From contig JBLHMK010000028.1 in NCBI GenBank assembly GCA_047621945.1, positions 1-22,105 on the forward strand: a DNA stretch of 22,105 bases, written 5' to 3'. Positions 6,808-16,000 of this stretch are shown here, one piece after another. Both the position numbers and the translations under genes were made by a program. Within the stretch, counting starts at the first letter, position 1; every line of letters starts with the position of its first letter. The DNA is from JAFMKE01 sp047621945 (lineage in GTDB: Bacteria > Bacteroidota > Bacteroidia > Chitinophagales > UBA8649). The notes under the pieces are model-generated. The model did no database searches, was not told the origin of the DNA, and worked only from the letters and a program-made list of their open reading frames with translations.

Positions 6808-7599
6808 CTACGGTTTTTCAAAGAACTTCCGAAAACGCTTTGAATTATCTACATTGATCCAATAGACCCCGGCATCAAGAAAAGTTCTCCATATATTCTC
6901 GTTTTCTGGCATGGCATAAAATCTAAGTTTAGTATTACACGTTTTAGAAATAGCTACTAATCTTTGTAATTCTTCCTTATCTGATTCAGGCATTTCTTTT
7001 TTTCCTTTCCATGAAAAGATAGATCCATATTTCGCACTAGCTCGTTCAATAAGTATATTGGGATAATTGTTGTTACAGTGTTGAATAGAGCCATCCACAA
7101 ATACGTAGACTTTATTGAGTTCTTTGATCATTTCATAAGAAAAGCCTTTTCCAGATATAACTAATTGTAAAGGCCTGTAAACTATGGAATCACTTTGCGC
7201 ATAAGTGAAATAATCTTGATAGGGTTTGATTAACTCTAAAAGTAAAGGAAGAGTTTTTTCTCCAGAAGTTTTAAAGTCAATCATAAGGACTAAGCTTTGA
7301 TTTTGATATACCCATTCATTTTGGGATAAATAGGAGATAAGCGGCGAAATATACAGCTCCTGTATAGTTTTTCTTTTCTTTAATGCTATTCCTACATGAG
7401 CCACTTTTAAAGATTCCTCATGTGCAAATACATCTATTTCAATACTGGAACATCCATTTTCTAGTGCTCCCCAAAGCGGGTTTTTCTTCAAGTAATCATT
7501 GTGACTATGTGCGTGAGGAATTGCTTCGTCTGCAATCGTTTGAGTACTTGCTAGGAGTGGAGTAAGGCTAAGAATGGATAATAGAATAATAAACTTCAT
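6808..7599 (-). CDS. Secreted PI-PLC/GDPD-like phosphodiesterase, 263 aa
   Basis: A signal peptide (about residues 1-19) precedes a single TIM-barrel-type domain of the PI-PLC-like phosphodiesterase superfamily, closest in motif to glycerophosphodiester phosphodiesterases and yeast Aim6-like proteins. The visible active-site set is HAHSHNDY (29-36), SIEIDV with Glu54 and Asp56, and AHVG with His68. These fit the two histidines and the metal-binding acidic residues of the superfamily. The domain reads through to WINVDNS near the C-terminus, the usual last strand. It probably cleaves a phosphodiester in the periplasm, but the real substrate cannot be told. It lies downstream of the OmpA-family gene on the same strand, behind a hairpin terminator, so it may be transcribed partly by read-through. 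Its own promoter is not obvious. Confidence 0.8.
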   Translation of the reverse strand: MKFIILLSILSLTPLLASTQTIADEAIPHAHSHNDYLKKNPLWGALENGCSSIEIDVFAHEESLKVAHVGIALKKRKTIQELYISPLISYLSQNEWVYQNQSLVLMIDFKTSGEKTLPLLLELIKPYQDYFTYAQSDSIVYRPLQLVISGKGFSYEMIKELNKVYVFVDGSIQHCNNNYPNILIERASAKYGSIFSWKGKKEMPESDKEELQRLVAISKTCNTKLRFYAMPENENIWRTFLDAGVYWINVDNSKRFRKFFEKP

Positions 7600-7606
7600 A
7601 TGCTTA

Positions 7607-7655
7607 AATGAAAATGCCTCAATTCCAAATTTAATCGGAAGGAGGCATTTTCATT
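7607..7655 (-). terminator. Hairpin terminator after the OmpA-family gene
   Basis: The arms AATGAAAATGCCTC (7607-7620) and GAGGCATTTTCATT (7642-7655) are perfectly complementary over 14 bp. TTCC (7623-7626) and GGAA (7637-7640) can pair inside the loop. It begins 14 bases after the stop of the OmpA-family gene. No long T run follows on the minus strand, so termination may be partial. Confidence 0.7.
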
Positions 7656-7669
7656 AATTAAGGGTAAGA

Positions 7670-9526
7670 TTACTTCTCAATGATAAGAATATCTACTCTT
7701 CTGTTTACATTAAATCTAGGTGAGTTGAGCTCTGCTTTACCTTTAGAAAGTGTTTCTAAACGATTCGCATCAATACCATAATTTTCAACTAAGTAATTCT
7801 TAACCGCATCTGCTCTACGTTGTCCAAGTTCATTATTATATTCATCTGAACCTCTTTCATCGCAATGACCAGATAATAAGAATCTTACATCAGCTAAACG
7901 AAGAATGTCTTTTGCTATCATGAACAATTCTTCTTCATACTCACGTTTGATAATATCTTTGTCAGTTTCAAAGAAGATAGAAGGGAAACTTAAACCTCTA
8001 GATTCAGCTGGTTTAACTTTGCCATCAATTGCTACTCCTTGGAAATTCACAAAACTTCCTTTTTCAGAATCTTCTAAATCTTTATGATTTGGAACACCAT
8101 CTAAATCATCATCCAATGAAACTCCAAACTGATTTACTTCAGCATCCGTATCGCTAAATGGCTCTAAGTCTTTTCTGTCAGCTACTCCATCATTGTCAGA
8201 ATCAAGCGCTCTACCACTGCCATCTACAATCATTCCTGATTCAGTTTCAGTATCTTTATCAAAGAAATCAGAAACACCATCTTCGTCTTCATCTTGAGTT
8301 AGTTTCTTCAACTTTCTATCCAATTCATCAATACGAGCAACCTCATCATACAACTTACTAGTAGGTTGAACCCATTCAATATGCTCTTCGGCTTTTTTCT
8401 TGCCACCAAGTTTGAAATCTAAGGTTAAGTTTAAGTTGGTATAAAGGTCATTCTTAATTCTACCTGGATGGTCAAATGTGTAACCATCTAGTTTATCTGT
8501 AAATACGTAGTTAATCACATATTCAAATCCTAAATCAGTAGATTTACCGATATTAAATTTAGCACCTAAACCTAAAGGAACATTGATCTCAAACGTTTGG
8601 TCATCTTGAAAGGTAATGCCGGGGAAGCTCGCTGGAGAATCATCTTTCAACATCATTACATGTGGGTCAAACCAAGTTCCACCAATTCCAGTAAACATGA
8701 ACATAGAGAATTTTCTAGGTTTTTGTGGTTTGCTTGCTGCTTTCGCTTTTAAGTATCTATTAGTTCCGAATATTGTATTGCTAATATTCCAATAAATATT
8801 TACGGAAGAGCTAATCACGTTGTTACGGAAGTATACTCCATCTGTAATTCCAGAATTTATCAAATTTTCTCTATCCTCTCTATGTACAACTAAGGAATCG
8901 AATGCACCTTGCAGTACACTGTATGAACCTCTAAATTGAACACCAAAAGCCGCGTCAAACATTTTAGTTACTTTAAAACCTGCACTCCATTGATTTTCAT
9001 TCTTAGGATCTAAAGTTCCGAACCAATCTTTATAACGAATATCCGTAACTGGGTGAGCTAAGCCCCCATATATACCTAAATTCCATGTACGATATGGTTT
9101 TTGAGGTATTGATGAACGAGAACTAGATGAGCTAGGCCTAGAACTTGAAGATGCGTTAACCGAAGCTGGAGCTTTTTCAGTTTTCTCTTTAACTTCTTTA
9201 ACTTCTTTTACTTTAGGGGCCTTTACCGCTTTTACTTTAACTTCTTTTATTTTCTCTTCTTTTTCGGCTTTAACTTTCTTTACTTTTTCTTCTTTGGCCT
9301 CTTTTACCTTCTCAACTTTGGGAGCCTTTTCTTTTTTAAGCTTTTCAGTTTTCTCTTTAACTTCTTTAACTTCTTTCTCTTGCTTCTCTTCTTTAGTGCT
9401 AGTGCTTTCTTCAGTAATAGTGCTTCCCCCATTCAGCATACGCTCAATTTCTTCTTGAGTTTGTGCCTTAGTTTGGTTAAGGAAAAATACGCCTATTGTT
9501 ATTAAAAAGATATGTTTTAGCTTCAT
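7670..9526 (-). CDS. OmpA/Pal-family outer-membrane protein with Lys/Glu-rich linker and TSP3 repeats, 618 aa
   Basis: In order, the protein has a signal peptide (1-21) and a strongly charged Lys/Glu/Val-rich tract (about 44-122). A Ser-rich hinge (about 125-140) leads to a region typical of a membrane beta-barrel (about 145-370). After that come three thrombospondin type 3-like Asp-rich repeats (DEDEDGVSDFFD, DSDNDGVADRKD, DDDLDGVPNHKD, about 415-490) that should bind calcium. A C-terminal OmpA/Pal peptidoglycan-binding domain closes it, with GHCDERGSDEYNNELGQRRA (553-572) and the diaminopimelate-contacting pair Asp556 and Arg571. It should tie the outer membrane to peptidoglycan. The Lys/Glu tract contains a 35-base direct repeat encoding VKEVKEKTEK twice and may form a long helix or bind the wall. 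TAATTTTG lies just upstream as a promoter element. It is one of many such paralogues in Bacteroidota, so no gene name is given. Confidence 0.9.
   Translation of the reverse strand: MKLKHIFLITIGVFFLNQTKAQTQEEIERMLNGGSTITEESTSTKEEKQEKEVKEVKEKTEKLKKEKAPKVEKVKEAKEEKVKKVKAEKEEKIKEVKVKAVKAPKVKEVKEVKEKTEKAPASVNASSSSRPSSSSSRSSIPQKPYRTWNLGIYGGLAHPVTDIRYKDWFGTLDPKNENQWSAGFKVTKMFDAAFGVQFRGSYSVLQGAFDSLVVHREDRENLINSGITDGVYFRNNVISSSVNIYWNISNTIFGTNRYLKAKAASKPQKPRKFSMFMFTGIGGTWFDPHVMMLKDDSPASFPGITFQDDQTFEINVPLGLGAKFNIGKSTDLGFEYVINYVFTDKLDGYTFDHPGRIKNDLYTNLNLTLDFKLGGKKKAEEHIEWVQPTSKLYDEVARIDELDRKLKKLTQDEDEDGVSDFFDKDTETESGMIVDGSGRALDSDNDGVADRKDLEPFSDTDAEVNQFGVSLDDDLDGVPNHKDLEDSEKGSFVNFQGVAIDGKVKPAESRGLSFPSIFFETDKDIIKREYEEELFMIAKDILRLADVRFLLSGHCDERGSDEYNNELGQRRADAVKNYLVENYGIDANRLETLSKGKAELNSPRFNVNRRVDILIIEK
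9174..9376. repeat. 35-base direct repeat inside the Lys/Glu-rich tract
   Basis: Bases 9174-9208 and 9342-9376 are identical over 35 positions. Both encode VKEVKEKTEK in the OmpA-family protein. The sequence between them is a looser version of the same lysine/glutamate-rich pattern, suggesting growth of the linker by internal duplication. Confidence 0.75.
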
Positions 9527-9545
9527 CTCAGTTAGAATTTAGCTG

Positions 9546-9553
9546 CAAAATTA
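9546..9553 (-). promoter_or_regulatory. Promoter -7 element TAATTTTG of the OmpA-family gene
   Basis: On the minus strand TAATTTTG is a full match to TAnnTTTG and lies 19 bases before the ATG, in the 45-base gap after the deoxynucleoside kinase gene. No TTG is seen at the -33 spacing. Confidence 0.4.
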
Positions 9554-9571
9554 ATCAAATTGTTTAATTAC

Positions 9572-10207
9572 TTATAAATAAGTTATCTTTTTATCATACT
9601 GCCGGTCTAGTAATTGCAACAGATATTCAAAATCCTTCTTATTTGAAACGAAATCCAACTTAGAAGTATCGACAATTAACACTTTAGAATTTGTTTGTTG
9701 TTTGAAGAAATCTAAATATGCCGAATTTAGCTTTTCTAGATAGTCAGGACTAATATTGGCTTCATAACTGCGACCTCTTTTTTTGATATTCTCAAGCAGT
9801 AGGTCAATAGGTTTGTGTAAGTAGAGTATAATGTCTGGTGACTTAATGTTAGGGTAGATAATATGGAAGAGCATCTTATATAATTGCAATTCATCATTTT
9901 TTAAAGTGATGTTTGCAAAAATTAAAGATTTGAAGAAAGCATAATCACTAACTAAAGTGTGGCCAAATAAATTCAATTCTTCTAACAGTTGCTTTTGTTG
10001 CTGATAGCGTTCTGCCATAAAGAATAGTTCTAACGAAAAAGCATGTTTTTTTGGGTCTTTGTAGAAATTCTGCAGATAAGGGTTGTCTTCAAAGTTCTCC
10101 AATACACATTTACGAGCGTAATGTTCTCCTAGCATTTTGCTCAAGGTGGTTTTTCCTGCGCCAATGCATCCTTCTATAGTAATGAAATTATACTCCTCTT
10201 TTAACAT
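9572..10207 (-). CDS. Deoxynucleoside kinase, 211 aa
   Basis: This enzyme phosphorylates deoxynucleosides using ATP in the nucleotide salvage pathway, in the cytoplasm. The P-loop GCIGAGKTT is at residues 13-21. It is followed by features of the dAdo/dGuo kinase family: ENFEDNPYLQNFY (about 37-49, substrate side), the SDYAFFKSLIFA segment (about 87-98) in the place of the usual D-R-S/Y motif, and the arginine-rich lid KKRGRSYE (about 137-144). The length of 211 fits the bacterial family. The ATG at 10207 lies inside the end of folK, giving a 20-base overlap in another frame, so the two genes should be translated from one mRNA. In many Bacteroidota folK is followed by this kinase. The substrate preference (dA, dG or dC) cannot be read from the sequence. 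Confidence 0.9.
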   Translation of the reverse strand: MLKEEYNFITIEGCIGAGKTTLSKMLGEHYARKCVLENFEDNPYLQNFYKDPKKHAFSLELFFMAERYQQQKQLLEELNLFGHTLVSDYAFFKSLIFANITLKNDELQLYKMLFHIIYPNIKSPDIILYLHKPIDLLLENIKKRGRSYEANISPDYLEKLNSAYLDFFKQQTNSKVLIVDTSKLDFVSNKKDFEYLLQLLDRQYDKKITYL

Positions 10208-10679
10208 AAATTTTAGGACTTGAAGAATCTGTGCAATTGCTCAATAATTCTTTCATGTTTGATTTTAGTGCTGGATGAACAAAGTTCGGTTTTATTTCAA
10301 CTAATGGAATCAAAGTAAAACGCCTGTTTTGAATTTCTGGATGAGGAATAGTTATATCTCGTTCATTTAGTATGAGGTCTTCCATAAAAAGGATATCAAT
10401 ATCTAAAGTTCGATTACCCCATTTAAGTTCTCTTTTTCTTCCGGCCATCTGTTCTATTTTCAGAACACTCGCTAACAATTGTTTCGACGGCAATGAGGTT
10501 CCAATATCGATGACCTGATTTAAGAAAGCTTTATTGGCCTTATCTCCCCATGGTTCACTCTCATAAATCTTGCTTTCTTTGAGCACAATACCTAGTTCTT
10601 TTTTGATGTGAAATAACGCAAATCGGAGGTAGGCATCTCTATTGCCAATATTTCCTCCCAATAATAGTGTTGCTATCAT
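10188..10679 (-). CDS. folK: 2-amino-4-hydroxy-6-hydroxymethyldihydropteridine diphosphokinase (HPPK), 163 aa
   Basis: HPPK transfers pyrophosphate from ATP to 6-hydroxymethyl-7,8-dihydropterin, the step before dihydropteroate synthase in folate synthesis. The family signature is present as KWGNRTLDIDIL (86-97), with the magnesium-binding Asp93 and Asp95. Also visible are the N-terminal LLGGNIGNR (6-14), YESEPWG (39-45, pterin binding) and IPHPEIQNRRF (111-121). The length of 163 is normal and the protein has no signal peptide. It is the first gene of a two-gene unit with the overlapping deoxynucleoside kinase, and is divergent from sppA with a 52-base gap. On the minus strand that gap contains TATGTTTA, a near match to a -7 element, well upstream of the start. 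Confidence 0.95.
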   Translation of the reverse strand: MIATLLLGGNIGNRDAYLRFALFHIKKELGIVLKESKIYESEPWGDKANKAFLNQVIDIGTSLPSKQLLASVLKIEQMAGRKRELKWGNRTLDIDILFMEDLILNERDITIPHPEIQNRRFTLIPLVEIKPNFVHPALKSNMKELLSNCTDSSSPKIYVKRGV

Positions 10680-10698
10680 TTTTATTTGAATTAATTAG

Positions 10699-10706
10699 TA
10701 CTTTTG
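10699..10706 (+). promoter_or_regulatory. Promoter -7 element TACTTTTG of sppA
   Basis: TACTTTTG is a full match to TAnnTTTG and lies 26 bases before the ATG at 10732. The nearest upstream TTG triplets (10670-10672 and 10686-10688) are not at the usual spacing, so only the -7 half is supported. Confidence 0.4.
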
Positions 10707-10731
10707 TTTCTTCACGTAAACATAAGCAATA

Positions 10732-12513
10732 ATGAATTTTTTTAAGCAAGTTTTAGCCACAATAGTTGGACTAACTATTTTTCAGATTATTAGTTTTATC
10801 ATGTTCTTTGTTTTTATAGGAATTATAGCGGCTTCGTTTAAAGGTTCTAGCGGGTCCTCCGCTTCAACCGGAACCATTGAAGAGAATTCATTGCTTACTT
10901 TAAAATTGAACTATGAAATCAAAGAGAGAGATGGATTTCCTCAATTTGATTTTAATGACCTAGAAGGGCTTTCCAAAGAAAAGGCAGGTCTTCAAAGCCT
11001 ATTAGAAGCTCTTAAGTTTGCAGAAACAGACGAAAGAATAAAAGGAATCTATATGGACTTATCGCTAATGCCCAATGGTTATGCTACGATAGATGTCTTG
11101 AGAGAGGCTCTGAATTCATTTAAGTCAACTGGGAAATTTGTAATGGCTTACGGTGAAATGATTGACCAGAAATCTTATTACTTAGCTTCAGTGGCAGATA
11201 AACTTTATGTCAACCCCGAAGGATATATTGAATTGCGTGGAGTAGGGGCACAACTTACCTTCTTCAAGAAACTATTAGAAGAAAAATTAGAAGCTGAAGT
11301 CCAAGTGTTTAAAGTAGGGGATTATAAAAGTGCTGTAGAACCTTTTATTCAAGAAGAAATGAGTGAGGCTAATCGCGAACAGTTAACTTATCTTTTAGGG
11401 GGCATCAAAGAAGACTTTGTAAATAATATAGCTGATGCAAGAAATATTAGTCCTGAAGATTTTGACGAAATACTTAATTCTCTTGCTGCGCTTGATCCTA
11501 AAACAGCGGCTGAATTAAACATATTAGACGGGACTAGATATTTTGATGAGGTATTAGGGGAGTTGAAAACCAACTTAGGCATTGATCAAGAAGATGATAT
11601 TGAAAGTATTAGCTTGAATGACTATGCAATGGCTACTGCTCAAGTGACAAAATCAAGTCATAAAATTGCGGTAATATATGCAGAAGGAAGTATCGTGGAT
11701 GGCAAAGGAGATGAAATGTCTATAGGTGGCGAAAAGTTTGCTAAGCAAATTAGAGAGTTGCGCAATGACGAGGATATTGAAGCCATTGTTTTAAGGGTGA
11801 ATTCTCCGGGAGGCTCAGCTTTAGCTTCAGAAGTAATGTGGCGGGAGTTAGAATTGGCGAAAGCACAAAAACCTGTGGTAGTTTCTATGGGAGAAGTGGC
11901 CGCTTCAGGGGGGTATTATATCGCCTGTAATTCAGATAAGATATATGCTGAAGAGAATACCATTACAGGATCTATTGGTGTTTTTGGTCTAATTCCTAAT
12001 TTGGAAAAATTCATGAATAATAAATTAGGGGTTACTTTCGATGAAGTGAATTTAAATGAACACGCATCTTCGAATGGGATTACGAATAGTTTTACGGAGT
12101 TTGAAGCGGCAGTTATTCAAAAGAATGTAGATAATATTTATAAAACTTTTACCACAAGGGTAGCAGAGGGAAGAGGAATGGCTATTGAAGATGTTCTTGC
12201 AGTAGCGAGTGGTCGTGTTTGGACCGGAGAGCAAGCCATGGAAAGAGGTTTGGTTGATGAGATTGGGGGCCTAGATGATGCTATTGCTCACGCTGCTGAA
12301 TTAGCTGAATTAGAAGATTTTAGAATAAAAGAATATCCTGAAGTTAAATCGCCATTTGAACAATTTATAAGTGAAATGGGAATGGAAGCCAAGCAAAGTA
12401 GATTAAAAGAAAATTTAGGCCCCTTATATCCTTATTTTGAGGAGTTACAATCGCTCTATACGATGAATGGTAAAGTGCAAGCAAAAATGCCGATGATTAT
12501 TGAAATCTATTAA
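10732..12513 (+). CDS. sppA: Signal peptide peptidase SppA, 67K type, 593 aa
   Basis: SppA is a membrane-bound serine protease of family S49 that degrades cleaved signal peptides. One N-terminal membrane segment (about residues 10-34) is followed by two tandem S49 domains, as in the long E. coli-type enzyme. The catalytic dyad is split between domains: the general-base Lys199 lies in VGDYKSAVEPF, and the nucleophile Ser392 in EVAASGGYYIAC. NSPGGSALAS (358-367) forms the conserved loop before the nucleophile, and ITGSIGVFG (411-419) follows it. The length of 593 is close to the usual 600-620. The start MNFFKQ is supported by the membrane segment right after it and by the -7 element. A heavy burden of exported proteins, as seen in this window, fits the housekeeping role. 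The next gene lies 96 bases downstream with its own promoter. Confidence 0.96.
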   Translation: MNFFKQVLATIVGLTIFQIISFIMFFVFIGIIAASFKGSSGSSASTGTIEENSLLTLKLNYEIKERDGFPQFDFNDLEGLSKEKAGLQSLLEALKFAETDERIKGIYMDLSLMPNGYATIDVLREALNSFKSTGKFVMAYGEMIDQKSYYLASVADKLYVNPEGYIELRGVGAQLTFFKKLLEEKLEAEVQVFKVGDYKSAVEPFIQEEMSEANREQLTYLLGGIKEDFVNNIADARNISPEDFDEILNSLAALDPKTAAELNILDGTRYFDEVLGELKTNLGIDQEDDIESISLNDYAMATAQVTKSSHKIAVIYAEGSIVDGKGDEMSIGGEKFAKQIRELRNDEDIEAIVLRVNSPGGSALASEVMWRELELAKAQKPVVVSMGEVAASGGYYIACNSDKIYAEENTITGSIGVFGLIPNLEKFMNNKLGVTFDEVNLNEHASSNGITNSFTEFEAAVIQKNVDNIYKTFTTRVAEGRGMAIEDVLAVASGRVWTGEQAMERGLVDEIGGLDDAIAHAAELAELEDFRIKEYPEVKSPFEQFISEMGMEAKQSRLKENLGPLYPYFEELQSLYTMNGKVQAKMPMIIEIY

Positions 12514-12517
12514 GATA

Positions 12518-12538
12518 ACTTGTAAATATATTACAGGT
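12518..12538 (+). terminator. Weak hairpin after sppA
   Basis: ACTTGTAA (12518-12525) pairs with TTACAGGT (12531-12538) over 8 bp with one G-U pair and a 5-base loop. The stem is AT-rich and the nearest T run is 12 bases further on (12551-12557), so termination here is uncertain. Confidence 0.3.
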
Positions 12539-12555
12539 AATCTTTAATCGTTTTT

Positions 12556-12585
12556 TTGTTAAAAAATCAAATTACTACTATCTTG
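12556..12585 (+). promoter_or_regulatory. Bacteroidota-type promoter for the lipocalin-like/adhesin pair
   Basis: TTG (12556-12558) is followed after 20 bases by TATCTTG (12579-12585), which is TAnnTTTG with one T missing. The spacing fits the Flavobacterium-type TTG-N19 to 21-TAnnTTTG arrangement. The ATG of the lipocalin-like gene is 24 bases downstream. It is the only upstream sequence in the window where both halves are seen. Confidence 0.45.
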
Positions 12586-12609
12586 CTAAACTAAGAATAA
12601 CATATTGAC

Positions 12610-13050
12610 ATGAAATTGAATATAACTATAATAACTATCCTTTGTTCCTTAAGCTTTCATCTAGCTATAGCGCAAGAAAACGCACTTATTGGTAATTGGC
12701 AATTAGAAAAAATTGAATTAAAGGATTTTTCATCTGAAGACTTGATATTCCCTCAGGAAGAATCTTTTTTCGGGTATTATTTAGATCCAAATGAAATGCT
12801 TTCAGTACAAGCTGATAAATTTCCAGTTGTGGTTGGCGGTGATTATATCGCTTACGATTACGAGATTAAGGGTGGAAAATTATTCTTGAGTGTGGACAAT
12901 ATCGTTATGACTCTTAAGGACGGAAAACAGGAACAATCCATTCAAAAAGGCAGCAGTGAGTTTAAATTAAAACTCATCAATAACAAACTCTTCATTTCTA
13001 AGAGATATGAAACTTTCTTCGAAAGCTATGTCTTTTCTAAATTCAACTAA
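12610..13050 (+). CDS. Small secreted lipocalin-like protein, 146 aa
   Basis: A signal peptide (about residues 1-21, ending AIA-Q) is followed by about 125 residues beginning ENALIGNWQLEKIEL. The motif L-x-G-x-W with alternating hydrophobic strands afterwards (KLFLSVDN, FKLKLINNKLFIS) is typical of the short lipocalin-like proteins of Bacteroidota, which form an eight-stranded barrel that may bind a small hydrophobic ligand. There is no lipobox cysteine after the signal, so it is probably soluble in the periplasm or at the surface. It stops 20 bases before the giant adhesin gene on the same strand and shares the only upstream promoter, so the two are likely co-transcribed. A role in the export or assembly of the adhesin is possible but not shown. 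No specific family name can be assigned with certainty. Confidence 0.78.
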   Translation: MKLNITIITILCSLSFHLAIAQENALIGNWQLEKIELKDFSSEDLIFPQEESFFGYYLDPNEMLSVQADKFPVVVGGDYIAYDYEIKGGKLFLSVDNIVMTLKDGKQEQSIQKGSSEFKLKLINNKLFISKRYETFFESYVFSKFN

Positions 13051-13070
13051 TTACAAGCTAATTCAACAAT

Positions 13071-16000
13071 ATGAAAAAAATATACTTAGCACTTTTATTG
13101 AGTATTCTAACTTCCTTTTCATTTGCCCAACTGGTAAATTATGAAGTTGAAATTATAGCAGTCGAAAGAACCAATTATGGCGATTGTACTGCGTGCGGAT
13201 CTCCAGACCCAACATGGATTATTGATTTAAATGATAATGCAGGTCCTGGAACTTCAACGGTTGGAATTCATGTTTCAGGTAACGCTACTACTTTTACAAC
13301 GGTAAATTTTCCTGTTGCCAATAGAATAAACTCAAGTGCTTCTAATTTTGTGCTAGCCTTGGATGCTTGGGAAGATAACTGTAATGGTGATGTCTTTAAT
13401 TTTAACTCTTATAACTTCTTTAATTGTTTCCCAAGTGTGTTTGGTGATAGTAGAAGATGCACCTCTAGTAATGTTGCTTCGGTAAATTTTAGAACATTTG
13501 CACCATGTACCTGGCACTCAGGAGTTTCTTCATTTTGCGGAGATTACAGATTTACTTATCGCTTTAGATGGTCCTTCAATGAAGCTCCGGCTATAGCCGT
13601 TCAACCAAGCCCAATCGATAACAACCTTTGTTTGGGAACGCCTTTAACTTTGACCGCAAGTACAACTGTAGATGCCAATGGATGGCCAACTGGTTCTAAC
13701 TATCAATGGCAAGTTTCAAGTGTAACGGATTGTGCTTCTGCAACTAGCGGTTCTTGGTCTAATGTTGGTGGAGCAAATGCGGCAAGTTTTACAGCTCCTC
13801 AAACTCCTGGTACTCGCTTATATAGAGTATTAATTACAGCTAATTGTTCTTCAAATTTCGTAAGCAATACAGTAGCTTCTAATTGTGTAAGAGTAAGTTA
13901 TAACCCATACGGAGTTCCTGGAGATTTACCTCCAGATATACAGTCAGGCATTTGTGGTTCGGTAGTCCTACCTGGTTCTACACATCCCTTAAGTGCCTTG
14001 TTGCCACCGGCTGTTGGTGCAGCTAATGGGGTTACTTTTTCATGGACAACAACAGGAGGAACCTTTTCTCAGGCGACGGGTCCAACAACTAACTGGACAG
14101 CCCCAACAACTGCTGGAAACTATATTGTAACACTAACTTATAATGATGCATGTGGCCAGAATGATGCTACCTCAACTTGCGTGGTTGACGTAGGAAGTCC
14201 GAATTGTGATTTTGCTTATGTTGCAACAACAGGTACGAATGATGTGTTTGCAGGTGGACCGGATAATCCATATCAAACATTGGCTTATGCTATTTCACAG
14301 TTATCGGGAAGAAAGTATATCAGAATGGCTGGTGGAGTTTATAATGAATCAAGTATAATTGAATTAGAAAATGATTTAGTTATTGAAGGTGCTTACCAGT
14401 TTACCGCTGGTATTTGGACAAAAACGACTTCTCAATCAACTGATTTAGTATTGTCAGGATTTCAGAACAGTGGAGTAACAGGAAGTTCTAGTGTTGAACA
14501 TCGCGTAGGTATCTACGGTAATAATGATGATGGATTTACATTACAAGACTTATCCATCACCACTACAAATGTGAGTGGAACAACACCGAACAGCAGAGGT
14601 CGATCGAATTATGCAGTATTACTAATAAACGGTTGTGAAAACTACGATATCGTGCGTTGTGAAGTTAATTCAGGAAATGCAAGTAGAGGACTAAATGGCA
14701 CAACACCGGCCTCAAGTGGTGGTGGATTAGGTGGAAGTGGCCTAGGAAGTGGAGGTAATGGAGCAAATGGAAATGGTAACCCAGGTGGTGGGTCTACAGG
14801 GGATATTGGAAACAACGCCGCTTTTAGTGCCGCGATTCATCCTCCTTATGTTAATCCTCCTACAGTAACTGGTTTTGGAGGCGCAGGTGGAGCTGGAACA
14901 GATAACTGTGGCGGTGGTAGTGGTGGATGTCCTTTTAGTAGTAATGGATGTAATGGTAGTAATGGAAACTCTGGTGTCAATGGGGCAAGTGGCCGTTCAT
15001 GGCAAGTTGGTGATAAACCTGTTGCTACAATTCCAAATGCTGCATATTTTGTTCCAGCAGGACAAGCAGGAAGCGGTCAAAACGGCGGTGGCGGTGGCCA
15101 AGGTGCTGGTGGAAATGGTTCTAGAGGTGGACGAGTTGCATGTATAAATTGTGATGGATTCAATGGAGGTGCTGGTGGAAATGGTGGCCGTGGTGGCCGT
15201 GGTGGATCTGGTGGATCTGGATCAGGTGGCTCATTTGCCATATTTACAGATAATTCAAATGTAGGAGCTAATATTAATAACGTTCTTCTGAACATTCCTG
15301 TTTCTGAATCCGCAGGAGGAACAGGAGCAAATGGTAGTTCTGGTTTGGGTGGAAGCAATGGTGGCGGTGGAAACTGTAATAGTTGTGTGAATGGTTCGAG
15401 ATGTTCTGGGACTGGTGGCCAAGGTGGAAACGGAGGTGGAGGAGGAAGAGGTAGAGACGGAGCGGATGGAGTAAATGCTCATCTAGTAGTTGATGGAGTG
15501 TCTTCTAATCCAAGTACCTCAATTCCAAGTTTCCCAATTGTGTCAGTAAACTATAACAACGCGAAAGCTTGTATTTACAGTGAACTTAGTCTATCTAAAG
15601 ATGGTCCTAACAGCTGGACATTACCTTTACCTTTTGTGAATGACTTAAGTGATAGTCCAGCACCATTGGTAACTTCTTCATATTCAAATGGAGATAATGA
15701 TGTATTAGTTTATAGTACAACGCCAGGACAAATTGTAAATATTCAAGTAGGTGGTTCAATATTCAATGGCTATTTGAGAATAGCTGATGATGTTAGAGCT
15801 TTACCAGCATTGACAGTTTTACCTTCAAATATTAATTGTATCAATTCTACAGTTAATATGAGTGCTAGCTCTTGGGGTACTGAAGTAGAATATGATTGGA
15901 GAATTTATCAAGGAACGGATGTAGATAATCCTTCATTATCACCTTCAACATTATCTGCACCAAGCTTCAATTTGAATGGCTTGCCTTCTGGTTTGTATAC

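Noticed and set aside
14875..15147. 90-codon plus-strand frame rich in Val and Met
   Set aside because: It is the shifted reading of the same Gly-rich tract within the adhesin gene and has no independent support.
15077..15482. Open frames of 75-93 codons on the minus strand, rich in Pro or Ser/Thr
   Set aside because: They are the antisense of the Gly-rich coding tract; their composition is a direct product of GGTGG-type repeats and there is no promoter or homology.
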